This document shows positions 1-8,134 of a stretch of 64,000 nucleotides of DNA, piece after piece (position 1 is the first letter of the stretch; each line of letters starts with the position of its first letter). A program made the position numbers and the translations under genes. The notes below the pieces were generated by a model. The model saw only the letters and a program-made list of their open reading frames with translations, had not been told where the DNA came from and made no database searches. Where the stretch lies: assembly GCA_028279655.1 (NCBI GenBank), contig JANQNH010000021.1, positions 18,938-82,937 of the forward strand, given 5' to 3'. Source of the stretch: Candidatus Nanoarchaeia archaeon (GTDB lineage: Archaea > Nanobdellota > Nanobdellia > Woesearchaeales > JACPBV01).

Positions 1-271
1 TTATATCTATCTCTGGTTTGTTAAGCAAGATTGTTTTTGTCTCTTCGCTTAGTTCTATCTGTTCTACCTCTGAAGGGAAATAGTCAAAGCTTAGCCGCTG
101 GTTGTTTATTGTAGTAAACCATTGGGTCTGTGTTCTTGTAAACTTGAAGTCTTTGTATTTAAAGGAATCTGTCTCCCCACTATATATGAAGCCCACTATT
201 GAGCTTACAAAAATGAAAACTATGAAGAAAACAACAAATGCTCCGAACTTTGATTTTTTTTCCTTTCTCAT
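1..271 (-). CDS. Partial single-pass membrane protein, N-terminal 90 residues
   Basis: The frame opens at ATG 271 and runs off the left edge without a stop, so the C-terminus is missing. The protein starts with a basic stretch (MRKEKKSK) followed by about 20 hydrophobic residues (roughly 11-31), which is a signal anchor or uncleaved signal peptide with the rest outside the cell. The visible remainder is polar and unrecognised. It is absent from the ORF track because no stop is present. It diverges from the AbrB-like gene, sharing an AT-rich 140-bp promoter region. I do not recognise the family. Confidence 0.6.
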   Translation of the reverse strand, partial: MRKEKKSKFGAFVVFFIVFIFVSSIVGFIYSGETDSFKYKDFKFTRTQTQWFTTINNQRLSFDYFPSEVEQIELSEETKTILLNKPEIDI

Positions 272-414
272 ATCTTATTGATTTAATAGTTAATATATAA
301 AGGTTTTTCTTCATTCTGGTTGGTTTTTTTATTTGTATATATTAATTTATATATAAATTGATATATATTTAAATAGTAATATTTAAATATATGTTATAGG
401 TAATTCTAATTATA

Positions 415-576
415 ATGTCTAATAAGTCAATCCTTCAATTTCCTAACAAGCAACAGTTCATAGTCACTATACCTAAGGGTTTGGTTTTGGCTAAAGGCTG
501 GAAACAAGGGGATAAACTGGAATTCATTATCGATAATAACGGGGAGATCATGATTAAGAAGGAGCGTAAACTTTAA
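415..576 (+). CDS. Small AbrB/SpoVT swapped-hairpin DNA-binding protein
   Basis: A 53-residue protein too short for the ORF track. It contains one AbrB-like unit: a beta strand ending in VTIPKGLV, the helix-like AKGWKQGDKLEF, and a final strand IDNNGEIMIKK. This matches the PF04014 pattern (strand, PKxl, GdxL, strand) found in antitoxins and transition-state regulators. No toxin gene follows; the next gene is a wHTH regulator of an ABC exporter, so a regulatory role is likelier than a toxin-antitoxin pair. An AT-rich TATA-like region (TATTTAAATAT) lies about 35 bp upstream. Confidence 0.75.
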   Translation: MSNKSILQFPNKQQFIVTIPKGLVLAKGWKQGDKLEFIIDNNGEIMIKKERKL

Positions 577-593
577 ATATAAGTTGATTTTAT

Positions 594-617
594 AACTTTT
601 AATAAATATTAAAAGTT
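594..617. promoter_or_regulatory. Perfect 11-bp inverted repeat over the promoter of the ABC operon
   Basis: AACTTTTAATA and TATTAAAAGTT are exact reverse complements separated by two bases. The repeat spans the TATA-like sequence AATAAATATTAAA and ends 14 bp before the GTG start of the wHTH regulator. A dimeric winged-helix protein bound here would block TBP/TFB, so this is a good candidate operator for autoregulation. The symmetry is seen directly; the binding protein is inferred. Confidence 0.6.
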
Positions 618-631
618 GTGAAAAACAAAAT

Positions 632-1120
632 GTGATTGAAATGGAAGGTTTTGAAAAAAAGATCATAGAACTCTTTTATGAGATGGGTAAAGGTCAGGGA
701 ATGCAGGATCAGCTGATGATGACCTTGTTTGCCAAACTATATATCGCTCCTGAACCTGTTGCAATGGATGACCTAGCTAAGGAAACAGGCTATAGTCTGG
801 CTTCTGTAAGCAACAAGGTTAAGATGTTTGGCCCAATGTGGCAGGTAAAGAGGATTAGGAAGCCAGGATCAAAGAAACTTTTCTTGTATATGGAGAAAGA
901 CATCCTTAAGATATGGAAGGATGCTTTGATCAAGAAGGAAGAACATGTCATAAGCAGATTAAAAGAGAAGCTGCCCCCTATAGTAAAAGAATATAGGGGT
1001 AAGGTAAAGTCTGATATTGACAAGAAGAAACTCAAGATAATAGAGGAATACTATAACCAGATATTGAAATTTGAAGGAGTGTTGAAGAAGATCATCAAAG
1101 AACTTGAAAAGGTACAATGA
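632..1120 (+). CDS. GbsR/MarR-like winged-helix regulator of the ABC exporter operon
   Basis: A 162-residue protein with an N-terminal helix (FEKKIIELFYEMG), a winged-helix core (residues about 30-95; recognition region MDDLAKETGYSLASVSNKVKM, followed by a wing rich in Lys/Arg) and a long C-terminal helical region likely to dimerise. This order is typical of GbsR-type MarR-like regulators. The start is GTG 632, or ATG 641 three codons later. Its stop overlaps the ATG of the ATPase gene by four bases, so it is co-transcribed and translationally coupled. A perfect palindrome just upstream suggests it represses its own operon. Confidence 0.75.
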   Translation: MIEMEGFEKKIIELFYEMGKGQGMQDQLMMTLFAKLYIAPEPVAMDDLAKETGYSLASVSNKVKMFGPMWQVKRIRKPGSKKLFLYMEKDILKIWKDALIKKEEHVISRLKEKLPPIVKEYRGKVKSDIDKKKLKIIEEYYNQILKFEGVLKKIIKELEKVQ

Positions 1121-1809
1121 AGGATGTAACGATAAAACTGGATAATGTATGGAAGATCTATAAGATGGGTGAGGTGGAGGTCCCTGCATTGAAAGGGATA
1201 AACCTTGAGGTAAAGCAAGGGGAGTTTCTGGCTGTGATGGGTCCATCTGGAAGCGGTAAAAGTACTGCAATGAATATGATTGGGGTATTGGATATACCTA
1301 CCAGAGGGAAGATATCCCTGAAGGGACAGGATATCTCAAAGCTGTCTGAGTCAGACCTGGCTCAGATAAGGGGAAAAACAATAGGATTTATCTTCCAGCA
1401 ATTCAACCTGATATCCACTTTAAGTGCACTGGAGAATGTTACATTACCCATGATATTCCAGAATATGCCCAAAGATGAAAGGGTCGAGAGGGCGCTAAAG
1501 CTTTTGGAGATGGTCGGATTAAGAGAAAGGATAGATCATAAACCAGGAGAGATGAGCGGCGGGCAGCAACAGAGGGTTGCGATAGCCAGATCATTGATAA
1601 ATGATCCTGAAGTCATACTTGCAGACGAACCTACAGGGAACCTTGATTCAGAATCAGGGCATAAGGTAATTGATTTTCTTCAGGATCTTCATAAAAAAGA
1701 GAAGAAAACAATCGTTATGGTCACTCATGATGAAGATATAGCAAAATTTGCTGGGAGGACTGAATACCTGCATGATGGACAAATTGTCAGAGGAAGAAAA
1801 AGATTTTAA
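1117..1809 (+). CDS. MacB/LolD-type ABC transporter ATP-binding protein
   Basis: A 230-residue nucleotide-binding domain of normal length for the family. Walker A is GPSGSGKST (about residue 42), the Q-loop follows in FIFQQFN, the ABC signature is MSGGQQQR, Walker B is VILADEPTGNLD and the switch His is in VTHD. LolD/MacB/FtsE-type ATPases of this sort pair with FtsX-like permeases, and two such permeases lie downstream. It overlaps the regulator gene by 4 bp. It should power a mechanotransmission-type complex at the cytoplasmic membrane; the substrate cannot be read from sequence. Confidence 0.93.
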   Translation: MKDVTIKLDNVWKIYKMGEVEVPALKGINLEVKQGEFLAVMGPSGSGKSTAMNMIGVLDIPTRGKISLKGQDISKLSESDLAQIRGKTIGFIFQQFNLISTLSALENVTLPMIFQNMPKDERVERALKLLEMVGLRERIDHKPGEMSGGQQQRVAIARSLINDPEVILADEPTGNLDSESGHKVIDFLQDLHKKEKKTIVMVTHDEDIAKFAGRTEYLHDGQIVRGRKRF

Positions 1810-1822
1810 CGAGGTGTTTTAA

Positions 1823-3121
1823 ATGAACAAAAAAATATTAATCGGAATTTTGGTTTTGAGCATGATAGTTTGCAGTTCTGGTGTTTTTGGAGCATCAACT
1901 TCTGCAACTGGGAGGACACAACTGTATTTTCATGATGTAGATGTAACTATGGTAAATCATGATCCTGATCCTGCGGAGGCTGGCAGGTATGTCACTGTAA
2001 GGTTTAAGGTTGAGAATACAGGGGCGGAGACTGCCAAGGATATAGTCCTTGAGATATTGCCTAAGTATCCTTTTTCCCTGGATCCTGGGGAGAGTGCAAT
2101 CAAGAGCATAGGTTCTGTTAGAAGCAGACAGATTGGAGATACGGGGGTTATTGAGGATTATAGGCTAAGGATCGATGAGAATGCTATTGAAGGGGATAAT
2201 GAGATTGAGTTAAGGTACAACATTGACGGTGGATCTTGGATCAAATTAGAGCCTTTTGATATTGAGGTTAACCCTCATGATATAATCCTAAGCATAGCCA
2301 GTGTGGAATCACCAAGCATGATTAATCCTGGTGAGGTTAGCAGGATCGATATTAATCTTGAGAATCTTGCCTTGAGTTTCCTAAAGGAGGTGAAGGTAAA
2401 ACTAAATATAGATGATATACCCTTTGCTACAATAGGTTCCACAAACAGGAAGATAATAAAGCAGATAGAAGCAGATTCTACGGCTATGGTGAGCTTTAAC
2501 ATAATGGCTGAACCGGATGCAGAATCACAATTATACAAGGTTCCTATTGAACTTGAGTATAACGACAGGTTGGGTGTAAAATATAATAAGACAGAGATTG
2601 TTGGATTGATAGTTGGGGCAGAACCTGACCTGAGCGTGATAATTGATGACTCTGAGATCTATAACAGTGGAGGTACTGGGGAAGTCTCGATAAAATTAAC
2701 TAACAAAGGAGTCACTGACATCAAGTTCGTGAATTTAATGTTGCTGGATGGGGAGTATACCATCCTCTCTCCGGAAGAGGTGTATGTAGGGAATATTGAT
2801 TCTGATGATTATGAGACTGCAGATTTTAATCTGAAGCTGGATAAATTAAAGACAGAAGAGGTTGCATTGCCTCTTATTTTAGAGTATAAGGATGCTAATA
2901 ACAACGAATACAAGGAAGAGATCAGATTACCGTTGAAGCTTTATTCGTCATCAGATGCCAAAGCAATAGGAGTTAAAAAAGGAAACAGCACTGTGGGAAT
3001 AGTAATTGTGTTGATTATTGTTGTAGGTGGGTTCTTTATCTATAGAAGGTGGAGGAAGAAGAAAAAGGGACAAAAGATGGACGGATTTGGTACTAAAGTC
3101 CCTTTCTTAGGGAAGAAATAG
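1823..3121 (+). CDS. Secreted, membrane-anchored COG1361/CARDB-like protein of the ABC operon
   Basis: A 432-residue protein with a signal peptide (MNKKILIGILVLSMIVCSSG), at least three immunoglobulin-like repeats of CARDB/COG1361 type (each with a pattern like VNPGEVSRIDINLENL or SGGTGEVSIKLTNKG), and a C-terminal transmembrane helix (about 392-409, VGIVIVLIIVVGGFFIY) with a Lys/Arg-rich cytoplasmic tail. A Shine-Dalgarno sequence GAGGTG sits 6 nt before the ATG. Its place between the ATPase and the permeases suggests an extracellular partner of the transporter, comparable in position to a periplasmic adaptor. That role is inferred. Confidence 0.8.
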   Translation: MNKKILIGILVLSMIVCSSGVFGASTSATGRTQLYFHDVDVTMVNHDPDPAEAGRYVTVRFKVENTGAETAKDIVLEILPKYPFSLDPGESAIKSIGSVRSRQIGDTGVIEDYRLRIDENAIEGDNEIELRYNIDGGSWIKLEPFDIEVNPHDIILSIASVESPSMINPGEVSRIDINLENLALSFLKEVKVKLNIDDIPFATIGSTNRKIIKQIEADSTAMVSFNIMAEPDAESQLYKVPIELEYNDRLGVKYNKTEIVGLIVGAEPDLSVIIDDSEIYNSGGTGEVSIKLTNKGVTDIKFVNLMLLDGEYTILSPEEVYVGNIDSDDYETADFNLKLDKLKTEEVALPLILEYKDANNNEYKEEIRLPLKLYSSSDAKAIGVKKGNSTVGIVIVLIIVVGGFFIYRRWRKKKKGQKMDGFGTKVPFLGKK

Positions 3122-3146
3122 AACAGGCTTGAAGTAAGGAGGCAAT

Positions 3147-4370
3147 ATGCTAAAGGATTATTTCCTTTTCTCTTTTAATAATCTGAAGTCCAGGAAATTA
3201 AGAAGCTGGCTGACTATGTTAGGTATATTTATAGGTATAGCTTCAGTTGTTGCTCTTATCGGCCTGGGAGAAGGGCTTAGGAATGCTATCAATGCACAAT
3301 TTGGTTTTCTCGGTTCGGATATAATCAGTGTTACTGCTTCTGGGGGTTTTGGACCTCCGGGAACGGGTGTTGTTGATCCCTTGACTGATGAGGAGATAAA
3401 GGCTATAGAGAATATTCCTGGGATCGAGGAATCTGCAGGGAGGATACTTGAATCTGGAAAGCTGGCTTTTAACAATAAGGTTGCTTTTGGTTATGCTGCA
3501 AGCATGCCTGATGGTGATGATAGGGATCTTATGGAGCATATCTTTAACCTGAAGGCTGAGAGGGGGAGGCCTTTGCAGGATGGAGAGAGCGGGTCTGTAT
3601 TTTTGGGGTATTCCTTTATAGAAGAGGACAATCCTTTTGGGAAGCCTATCCTTCCAGGAACCAAGGTCGAGGTATTAGATGAGGAGTTCAAGGTTGTCGG
3701 GATAATGGAGAAGAAAGGAAATTTCCAGCTGGATGGTATTGTTCTTATGAATGAGGATGATCTCAGGGGGCTGGTGGATAGGCCTGGAGATGATTATGAT
3801 GTTATTGGTGTAAGGTTTAATGAGGATGCTGATGTTGCAAGAGTAAAGAGTGATATCGAGAAGAAACTTAGGAAGATAAGGGATGTTGACGAAGGAGAGG
3901 AGGATTTTTCTGTACAGACTCCTGAGCAGGTTCTGGAAACAGTAAATTCAACCATACTTGCTGTTCAGATATTTGTGTATATAATCGCAGGAATCTCCCT
4001 TTTGGTAGGGGGGATCGGGATAATGAACACTATGTATACCTCTGTTGTAGAGAGGACAAAAGAGATTGGGATAATGAAATCTATAGGGGCCAGGAACTCT
4101 GCTATTTTTACCCTATTTTTTGTCGAGTCTGGATTATTGGGATCTGTAGGGGGAGCTATAGGAGCAACGCTTGGTTTTTTATTAGCAAAAGGTGTGGCTT
4201 TTATCGGAAAATTAGCACTGGGTTCTGACCTGATATCTGCAGATATCGGTTTTGGCCTGATATTTGGATCTTTGGCATTCTCATTTATAATCGGTTCTTT
4301 TTTCGGAACATTGCCTGCTTTGCAGGCTTCAAAGCTTAATCCTGTTGATGCCTTAAGGTACACGAAATGA
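3147..4370 (+). CDS. FtsX/MacB-family ABC permease, first copy
   Basis: A 407-residue permease with the MacB layout: an N-terminal membrane helix (about 20-40), a large extracellular MacB_PCD domain (about 45-255), then three C-terminal helices (about 275-300, 325-350 and 370-395). Family motifs include RSWLTMLGIFIGIASV near the start, TKEIGIMKSIGA before the second helix and the ending PVDALRYTK. A strong Shine-Dalgarno site (AAGGAGG) precedes ATG 3147. It overlaps the second permease by 4 bp and is clearly paralogous to it, so the complex probably contains a heterodimer. Confidence 0.9.
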   Translation: MLKDYFLFSFNNLKSRKLRSWLTMLGIFIGIASVVALIGLGEGLRNAINAQFGFLGSDIISVTASGGFGPPGTGVVDPLTDEEIKAIENIPGIEESAGRILESGKLAFNNKVAFGYAASMPDGDDRDLMEHIFNLKAERGRPLQDGESGSVFLGYSFIEEDNPFGKPILPGTKVEVLDEEFKVVGIMEKKGNFQLDGIVLMNEDDLRGLVDRPGDDYDVIGVRFNEDADVARVKSDIEKKLRKIRDVDEGEEDFSVQTPEQVLETVNSTILAVQIFVYIIAGISLLVGGIGIMNTMYTSVVERTKEIGIMKSIGARNSAIFTLFFVESGLLGSVGGAIGATLGFLLAKGVAFIGKLALGSDLISADIGFGLIFGSLAFSFIIGSFFGTLPALQASKLNPVDALRYTK

Positions 4371-5587
4371 AACTAGACCTATTGAAATACTCGGTATCAA
4401 ACCTGTGGAGCAGGAAGATGAGAAGTTTCCTTACAATACTTTCTATACTCATAGGGATAACTTCCATATATGCATTGATAAGCTTTGGACAGGGTATCAA
4501 CAAATATATGGAGGATTTTGCGCAGGAGATGGGCTCGGATAAGGTATTCCTGATGCCTGGAGGGGGGCTTTCAAACGCTCCTGGAACCAGCAATATAATG
4601 TTTTCAGAGGATGATCTGGATTTCATCAGCAAAAGCAGAGGTATCAGTGAAACAACGGCGATGATGATCGACTTTGGGAAGGTGGAGTTCAAGGATTTCA
4701 GAGAGAAATACCCTTATGTGATGGGGCTTTCTACAGAAAGCGGTGAGAAGAGACTTATAGAAGAGATGTTTGGCGGAATAGGGGTTATGGAAGGGAGAGG
4801 TTTAAAGAAAGGGGATGTGCTGAAAGCAGCTGTAGGCTACTCTTATACCATACCCAACAGGATGTTCAAGAAGGCTATGTCTGTGGGGGATAAGATAGAG
4901 ATAAACGATGTAAAGGTTGAGGTGATTGGGTTTTATGAAGAGATTGGGAACCCCGGGGATGATTCAAATATCTACTTATCTCAAGAAGGCTTTAAAGAGA
5001 TATTTGATACAGAGGAGTTTGAATATATCTACATGAGGGTCGCTCCTGGTGAGGATCCCTCTGATATTGCTGAAAGGGTAAAGGAGAGGTTCAGAAAAAG
5101 AAGGGGACAGAAAGAAGGGGAAGAGGATTTCACTATACAGACATTTGAGGATGTTATGGCAACATTCACAAATATGATAATGATCCTTAACGGGGTTTTG
5201 GTTATGATCGCGCTTATATCTCTTGTTGTTGCTGCTGTCAATATAATGAACACAATGTATACATCTGTACTTGAAAGGACAAAGGAGATTGGGATAATGA
5301 AGGCTATCGGTTCAAGAAACAGGCAGATACTGAATGTTTTTTTGGTAGAATCTGGAATTCTTGGACTGGTTGGTGGTGGTTTGGGTATCTTATTAGGGTA
5401 TAGTATCGCAAAGATGGGACAAGCTGCTGCAAGGGCTGCTGGCCTAACTTTCCTTAAGCCCCATTTCCCACTATGGTTGACTATTGGTAGCTTATTGTTT
5501 GCTTTTTTGATTGGTGCTCTTTCAGGGACCTTGCCTGCTATCAGAGCTTCAAAGCAGAAGCCTGTGGATGCATTGAGGTATGAGTAG
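4367..5587 (+). CDS. FtsX/MacB-family ABC permease, second copy
   Basis: A 406-residue paralogue of the preceding gene with the same order: N-terminal helix with RSFLTILSILIGITSIY, extracellular domain, three C-terminal helices, TKEIGIMKAIGS and the ending PVDALRYE. It starts at an ATGA overlap with the first permease and is the last gene of the operon; a multi-hairpin element with a T-run follows. Two different permease subunits with one ATPase suggest a heteromeric exporter or envelope-remodelling complex. Substrate unknown. Confidence 0.9.
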   Translation: MKLDLLKYSVSNLWSRKMRSFLTILSILIGITSIYALISFGQGINKYMEDFAQEMGSDKVFLMPGGGLSNAPGTSNIMFSEDDLDFISKSRGISETTAMMIDFGKVEFKDFREKYPYVMGLSTESGEKRLIEEMFGGIGVMEGRGLKKGDVLKAAVGYSYTIPNRMFKKAMSVGDKIEINDVKVEVIGFYEEIGNPGDDSNIYLSQEGFKEIFDTEEFEYIYMRVAPGEDPSDIAERVKERFRKRRGQKEGEEDFTIQTFEDVMATFTNMIMILNGVLVMIALISLVVAAVNIMNTMYTSVLERTKEIGIMKAIGSRNRQILNVFLVESGILGLVGGGLGILLGYSIAKMGQAAARAAGLTFLKPHFPLWLTIGSLLFAFLIGALSGTLPAIRASKQKPVDALRYE

Positions 5588-5607
5588 TATATTTAATTTT
5601 AAAGAAT

Positions 5608-5716
5608 AAACCACCACCAACATAGGCACCTACGGACAAAGCTTCGCTTTGTCCTACTCGGCACCCCGAAGGGGGCAACCCCCACCTCGTCGGTACCATT
5701 GTTGGTGGTTTTTCCA
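5608..5716 (+). terminator. Multi-hairpin element A closing the ABC operon
   Basis: An outer 10-bp stem (ACCACCAACA 5613-5622 with TGTTGGTGGT 5700-5709) encloses a perfect 9-bp hairpin with a 3-nt loop (GGACAAAGC-TTC-GCTTTGTCC, 5634-5654) and a GC-rich hairpin (GGGGG-CAA-CCCCC, 5671-5683). The outer stem is followed by a T-run, as in an intrinsic-type terminator. The opening ACCACCAACATAGG is nearly the same as in element B inside the trp operon, so this is probably a repeated structural element and not a one-off terminator. Confidence 0.65.
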
Positions 5717-5732
5717 TTAACTTAATAAATGG

Positions 5733-7103
5733 ATGCTATCCTCTTTCTTTTTTATGAGAAAGGATCTGACTATTGGTGGGATAACGAAAACCATATTGGT
5801 TACAGCTATGCCTATGGTATTTGCTCTTCTATTGCATACCGGATTCAATATTGTTGATGCAATTTATGTAGGTCGTATCAGTGCAGAGGCTATTGCTGCT
5901 GTTTCACTGGCATTTCCTATAATGTTCTTTGTGTATGCTCTTGCTGGAGGGGTTGGTGTTGGGGCAACTTCTTTGATTTCCAGATATGTTGGCGCTAAGG
6001 AGATTGAAAAGGCAGATAATGTTGCTGAGCATGCTTTATTGATAGGTGTTGTTTTAGGGCTTTTGTTAACTGTTTTGGGGCTGGTATTTGGAAGGGGGCT
6101 GTTGATGTTAATGGGTGCTGATTCTTTGGTTGATCTGGCCTTGAGTTACCTGAATGTAATCTTTCTAGGAACTGTATTTATGATGATATTCGTCGTTGGG
6201 AACAATATCTTTAGAGGAGAGGGAGATATGAAGACACCCATGGTATTCATGACTGTTGCTACGATTGTCAACATAATACTGGATCCAATATTTATCTTTG
6301 TACTTGGGATGGGGGTCAGGGGTGCTGCTATTGCAACAATCATATCCAATTCTATCGGATGTGTTGCTGTAGTATTGGGTTTTGTTATTGGCAAGTCTTC
6401 TGTGAAGATAAGGCCTAAATGTTTTAGGTTTGATCCTGGTATTGTGAAGAAGATTTTCCAGATCGGTGTTCCTTCTTCTTTGTCGCAGGTTAGCATGTCT
6501 GTAAGCTTGTTTGTGCTTACAAGGATAGTTGCTACATTCGGACCTTATGCTATCGCTGCTTTTGGAATTGGTTTCAGGCTGGATTCTATTGCTATCCTTC
6601 CTACGTTGGGATTAATGATGGCTTTGATACCTATTGTCGGACAGAATATCGGGGCCAAGAAGATTGAAAGGGCTGAGAAGAGCGCATATGCTGCTGCTGT
6701 ACTAGCTGCTGCTTTTACAGGCTTTGTTGGCCTTATTTTTATCCTGTTCCCTTCGTTTTTTGTCTCTCTTTTTAACAGCCAGCCAGAGGTTCTAAGGAGT
6801 GGAGCTTTGTACCTTAGGATTGTTGGGTTGAGCTATCTTTTTGCTGGCATCGGGATTTCTATGAGCGGTGCTTTTTTAGGAGCTGGAGATGCTTTTCCTG
6901 CTCTAATGTTGACTCTGCTTAGGGTGATTATCCTGTCTATCCCTCTTGCCCTGGTATTTGCCTTTTCTTTAGGCTGGGGTTTGAAAGGGGTGTGGTGGGC
7001 TATCAGTTTCTCTAGCATTATCTCATCTATTGTTGGTTTGATCTGGTTTAGGAAAGGCGGGTGGAAGAAGAAGCATGCTAGGATGGAGATGGTTGTTGGT
7101 TAA
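5733..7103 (+). CDS. MATE-family multidrug/sodium antiporter
   Basis: A 456-residue membrane protein with about 12 hydrophobic segments in two homologous halves, typical for MATE transporters. The N-half contains ITKTILVTAMPMVFALLLH and NIVDAIYVGRIS, and the C-half repeats the pattern (GVPSSLSQVSMSV; FRLDSIAILPTLG). It would export cationic compounds using Na+ or H+ gradients. ATG 5733 or ATG 5754 (MRKDL) may be the start; the latter removes a hydrophobic 7-residue extension. It ends tail-to-tail with the radical SAM gene, overlapping by 4 bp. Confidence 0.92.
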   Translation: MLSSFFFMRKDLTIGGITKTILVTAMPMVFALLLHTGFNIVDAIYVGRISAEAIAAVSLAFPIMFFVYALAGGVGVGATSLISRYVGAKEIEKADNVAEHALLIGVVLGLLLTVLGLVFGRGLLMLMGADSLVDLALSYLNVIFLGTVFMMIFVVGNNIFRGEGDMKTPMVFMTVATIVNIILDPIFIFVLGMGVRGAAIATIISNSIGCVAVVLGFVIGKSSVKIRPKCFRFDPGIVKKIFQIGVPSSLSQVSMSVSLFVLTRIVATFGPYAIAAFGIGFRLDSIAILPTLGLMMALIPIVGQNIGAKKIERAEKSAYAAAVLAAAFTGFVGLIFILFPSFFVSLFNSQPEVLRSGALYLRIVGLSYLFAGIGISMSGAFLGAGDAFPALMLTLLRVIILSIPLALVFAFSLGWGLKGVWWAISFSSIISSIVGLIWFRKGGWKKKHARMEMVVG

Positions 7104-8014
7104 TTATTTTTCATCCTTTTCAGATATTTTTCTAGCTGGATTTTTATTTTTTTATCTAGGTCCTTAGTATTTATCTTCGGAACCTTTGTTAGTGTTCCTA
7201 TGAATTTCCTGTTTGCTAATTTTGCTTCTTTTTCAATGGTTTTTGCGTATTTTGTGTTGAACTTTCTTATTGATGGGAATTTTGTGATTGTGTCTGCCCC
7301 TGCGTTAAGAAGCAGGTGTATCTCGTCTAGATGCGTTAACCATGAGCCTACGACTATCTTTATTTTTGGGAACTCTTTTCTTGTAAGATTGATCCATTCT
7401 CTGTAGTATTTTGATGCTATTGGTTTCTTTTTTTCAAAGAATGTATTTTTTTGTGGTTTTAATCTGTAGAATGTTATTCTTTGTAGGTTGTGTTTCTTTA
7501 TGAAGGATTTTAGGTATTTGAAGTCCTGTATTGTTTCTCCTAGGCCCAGGATTAATGTTATTGTTTTCTTAAGATTAAGTTTGGTTGCTGTTTTGAACAT
7601 GTCTTCGATTTCTTTTAGCGGCTTACTTGGGCATATCTTGTCTCTTAGTCTTGGTGTTATGCATTCTACTGTTCCGCATATGCCTTCTGTGTATGGTTTG
7701 AAAAGTTTTAGTTGTTTTTCATTCAGTATTCCTAGGTTAAGCCATTGTTTCTGCCTGGTTATATTATGAATGTGTTTTATTATGTTTAGAAGTTCTTTGT
7801 CTGTGTAGGTGTCGCATCCTCCGGAGATGAATTCTACCTTCCAGCTGCAGGCTTTGCAGATTATTGCTTCTGCTAGTATTGATGGTAAGGAGCGTCTGTC
7901 TTTTATCGGATCTTGTTTTGTGTTCTTTCTGCTACTTAAGTAACAGAACTTGCAGTCTCTTTTTGAGCAGTACCAGCTAATGAATATTGCTCGCTCGAAT
8001 TGGGTTGATTTCAT
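7100..8014 (-). CDS. Radical SAM protein, biotin-synthase-related, with unusual CX4CX2C cluster motif
   Basis: A 304-residue protein resembling the archaeal biotin-synthase-related radical SAM group (COG2516-like). The cluster motif is WYCSKRDCKFCY, which is CX4CX2C instead of the usual CX3CX2C. A SAM-binding GGC-type motif (FISGGCDTYTD) and barrel strands (ITLILGLGETIQD; ITFYRLKPQ) follow. Substrate unknown. The ATG lies 10 nt behind the 3' end of a tRNA-Thr gene on the same strand, so both are probably on one transcript. The extra residue in the cluster motif is confirmed by reading the DNA codons. Confidence 0.75.
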   Translation of the reverse strand: MKSTQFERAIFISWYCSKRDCKFCYLSSRKNTKQDPIKDRRSLPSILAEAIICKACSWKVEFISGGCDTYTDKELLNIIKHIHNITRQKQWLNLGILNEKQLKLFKPYTEGICGTVECITPRLRDKICPSKPLKEIEDMFKTATKLNLKKTITLILGLGETIQDFKYLKSFIKKHNLQRITFYRLKPQKNTFFEKKKPIASKYYREWINLTRKEFPKIKIVVGSWLTHLDEIHLLLNAGADTITKFPSIRKFNTKYAKTIEKEAKLANRKFIGTLTKVPKINTKDLDKKIKIQLEKYLKRMKNN

Positions 8015-8024
8015 CTTAAAAAAA

Positions 8025-8111
8025 AGCCCCCGGGGAGAGTTGCACTCCCGACCTGCAGATCTCCTGCCTTAGGATACGAGTCTGCCGCAATAGCTACTAT
8101 GCTACGGAGGC
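8025..8111 (-). tRNA. tRNA-Thr(CGU) with a 14-nt canonical intron
   Basis: The minus strand folds as a tRNA: acceptor GCCUCCG/CGGGGGC, D-arm GCA/UGC, anticodon stem GCAGA/UCUGC, variable AGGUC, T-arm GGGAG/CUCCC with loop UGCAACU, discriminator U (usual for archaeal Thr). The anticodon loop holds 21 nt instead of 7, so about 14 nt (8061-8074) are an intron at 37/38; the remaining loop CUCGUAA gives anticodon CGU. A BHB fold is possible with one C-A mismatch in the central helix. The T-loop (UGC instead of UUC) and D-loop (GC instead of GG) are atypical. No CCA is encoded. Confidence 0.85.
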
Positions 8112-8134
8112 GTATTAAGAGAGAAACAGTGGAG

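Noticed and set aside
415-1120. AbrB gene and next gene as a toxin-antitoxin pair
   Set aside because: The second protein is a winged-helix regulator with a long helical tail, not a known toxin, and it is coupled to an ABC transporter operon.
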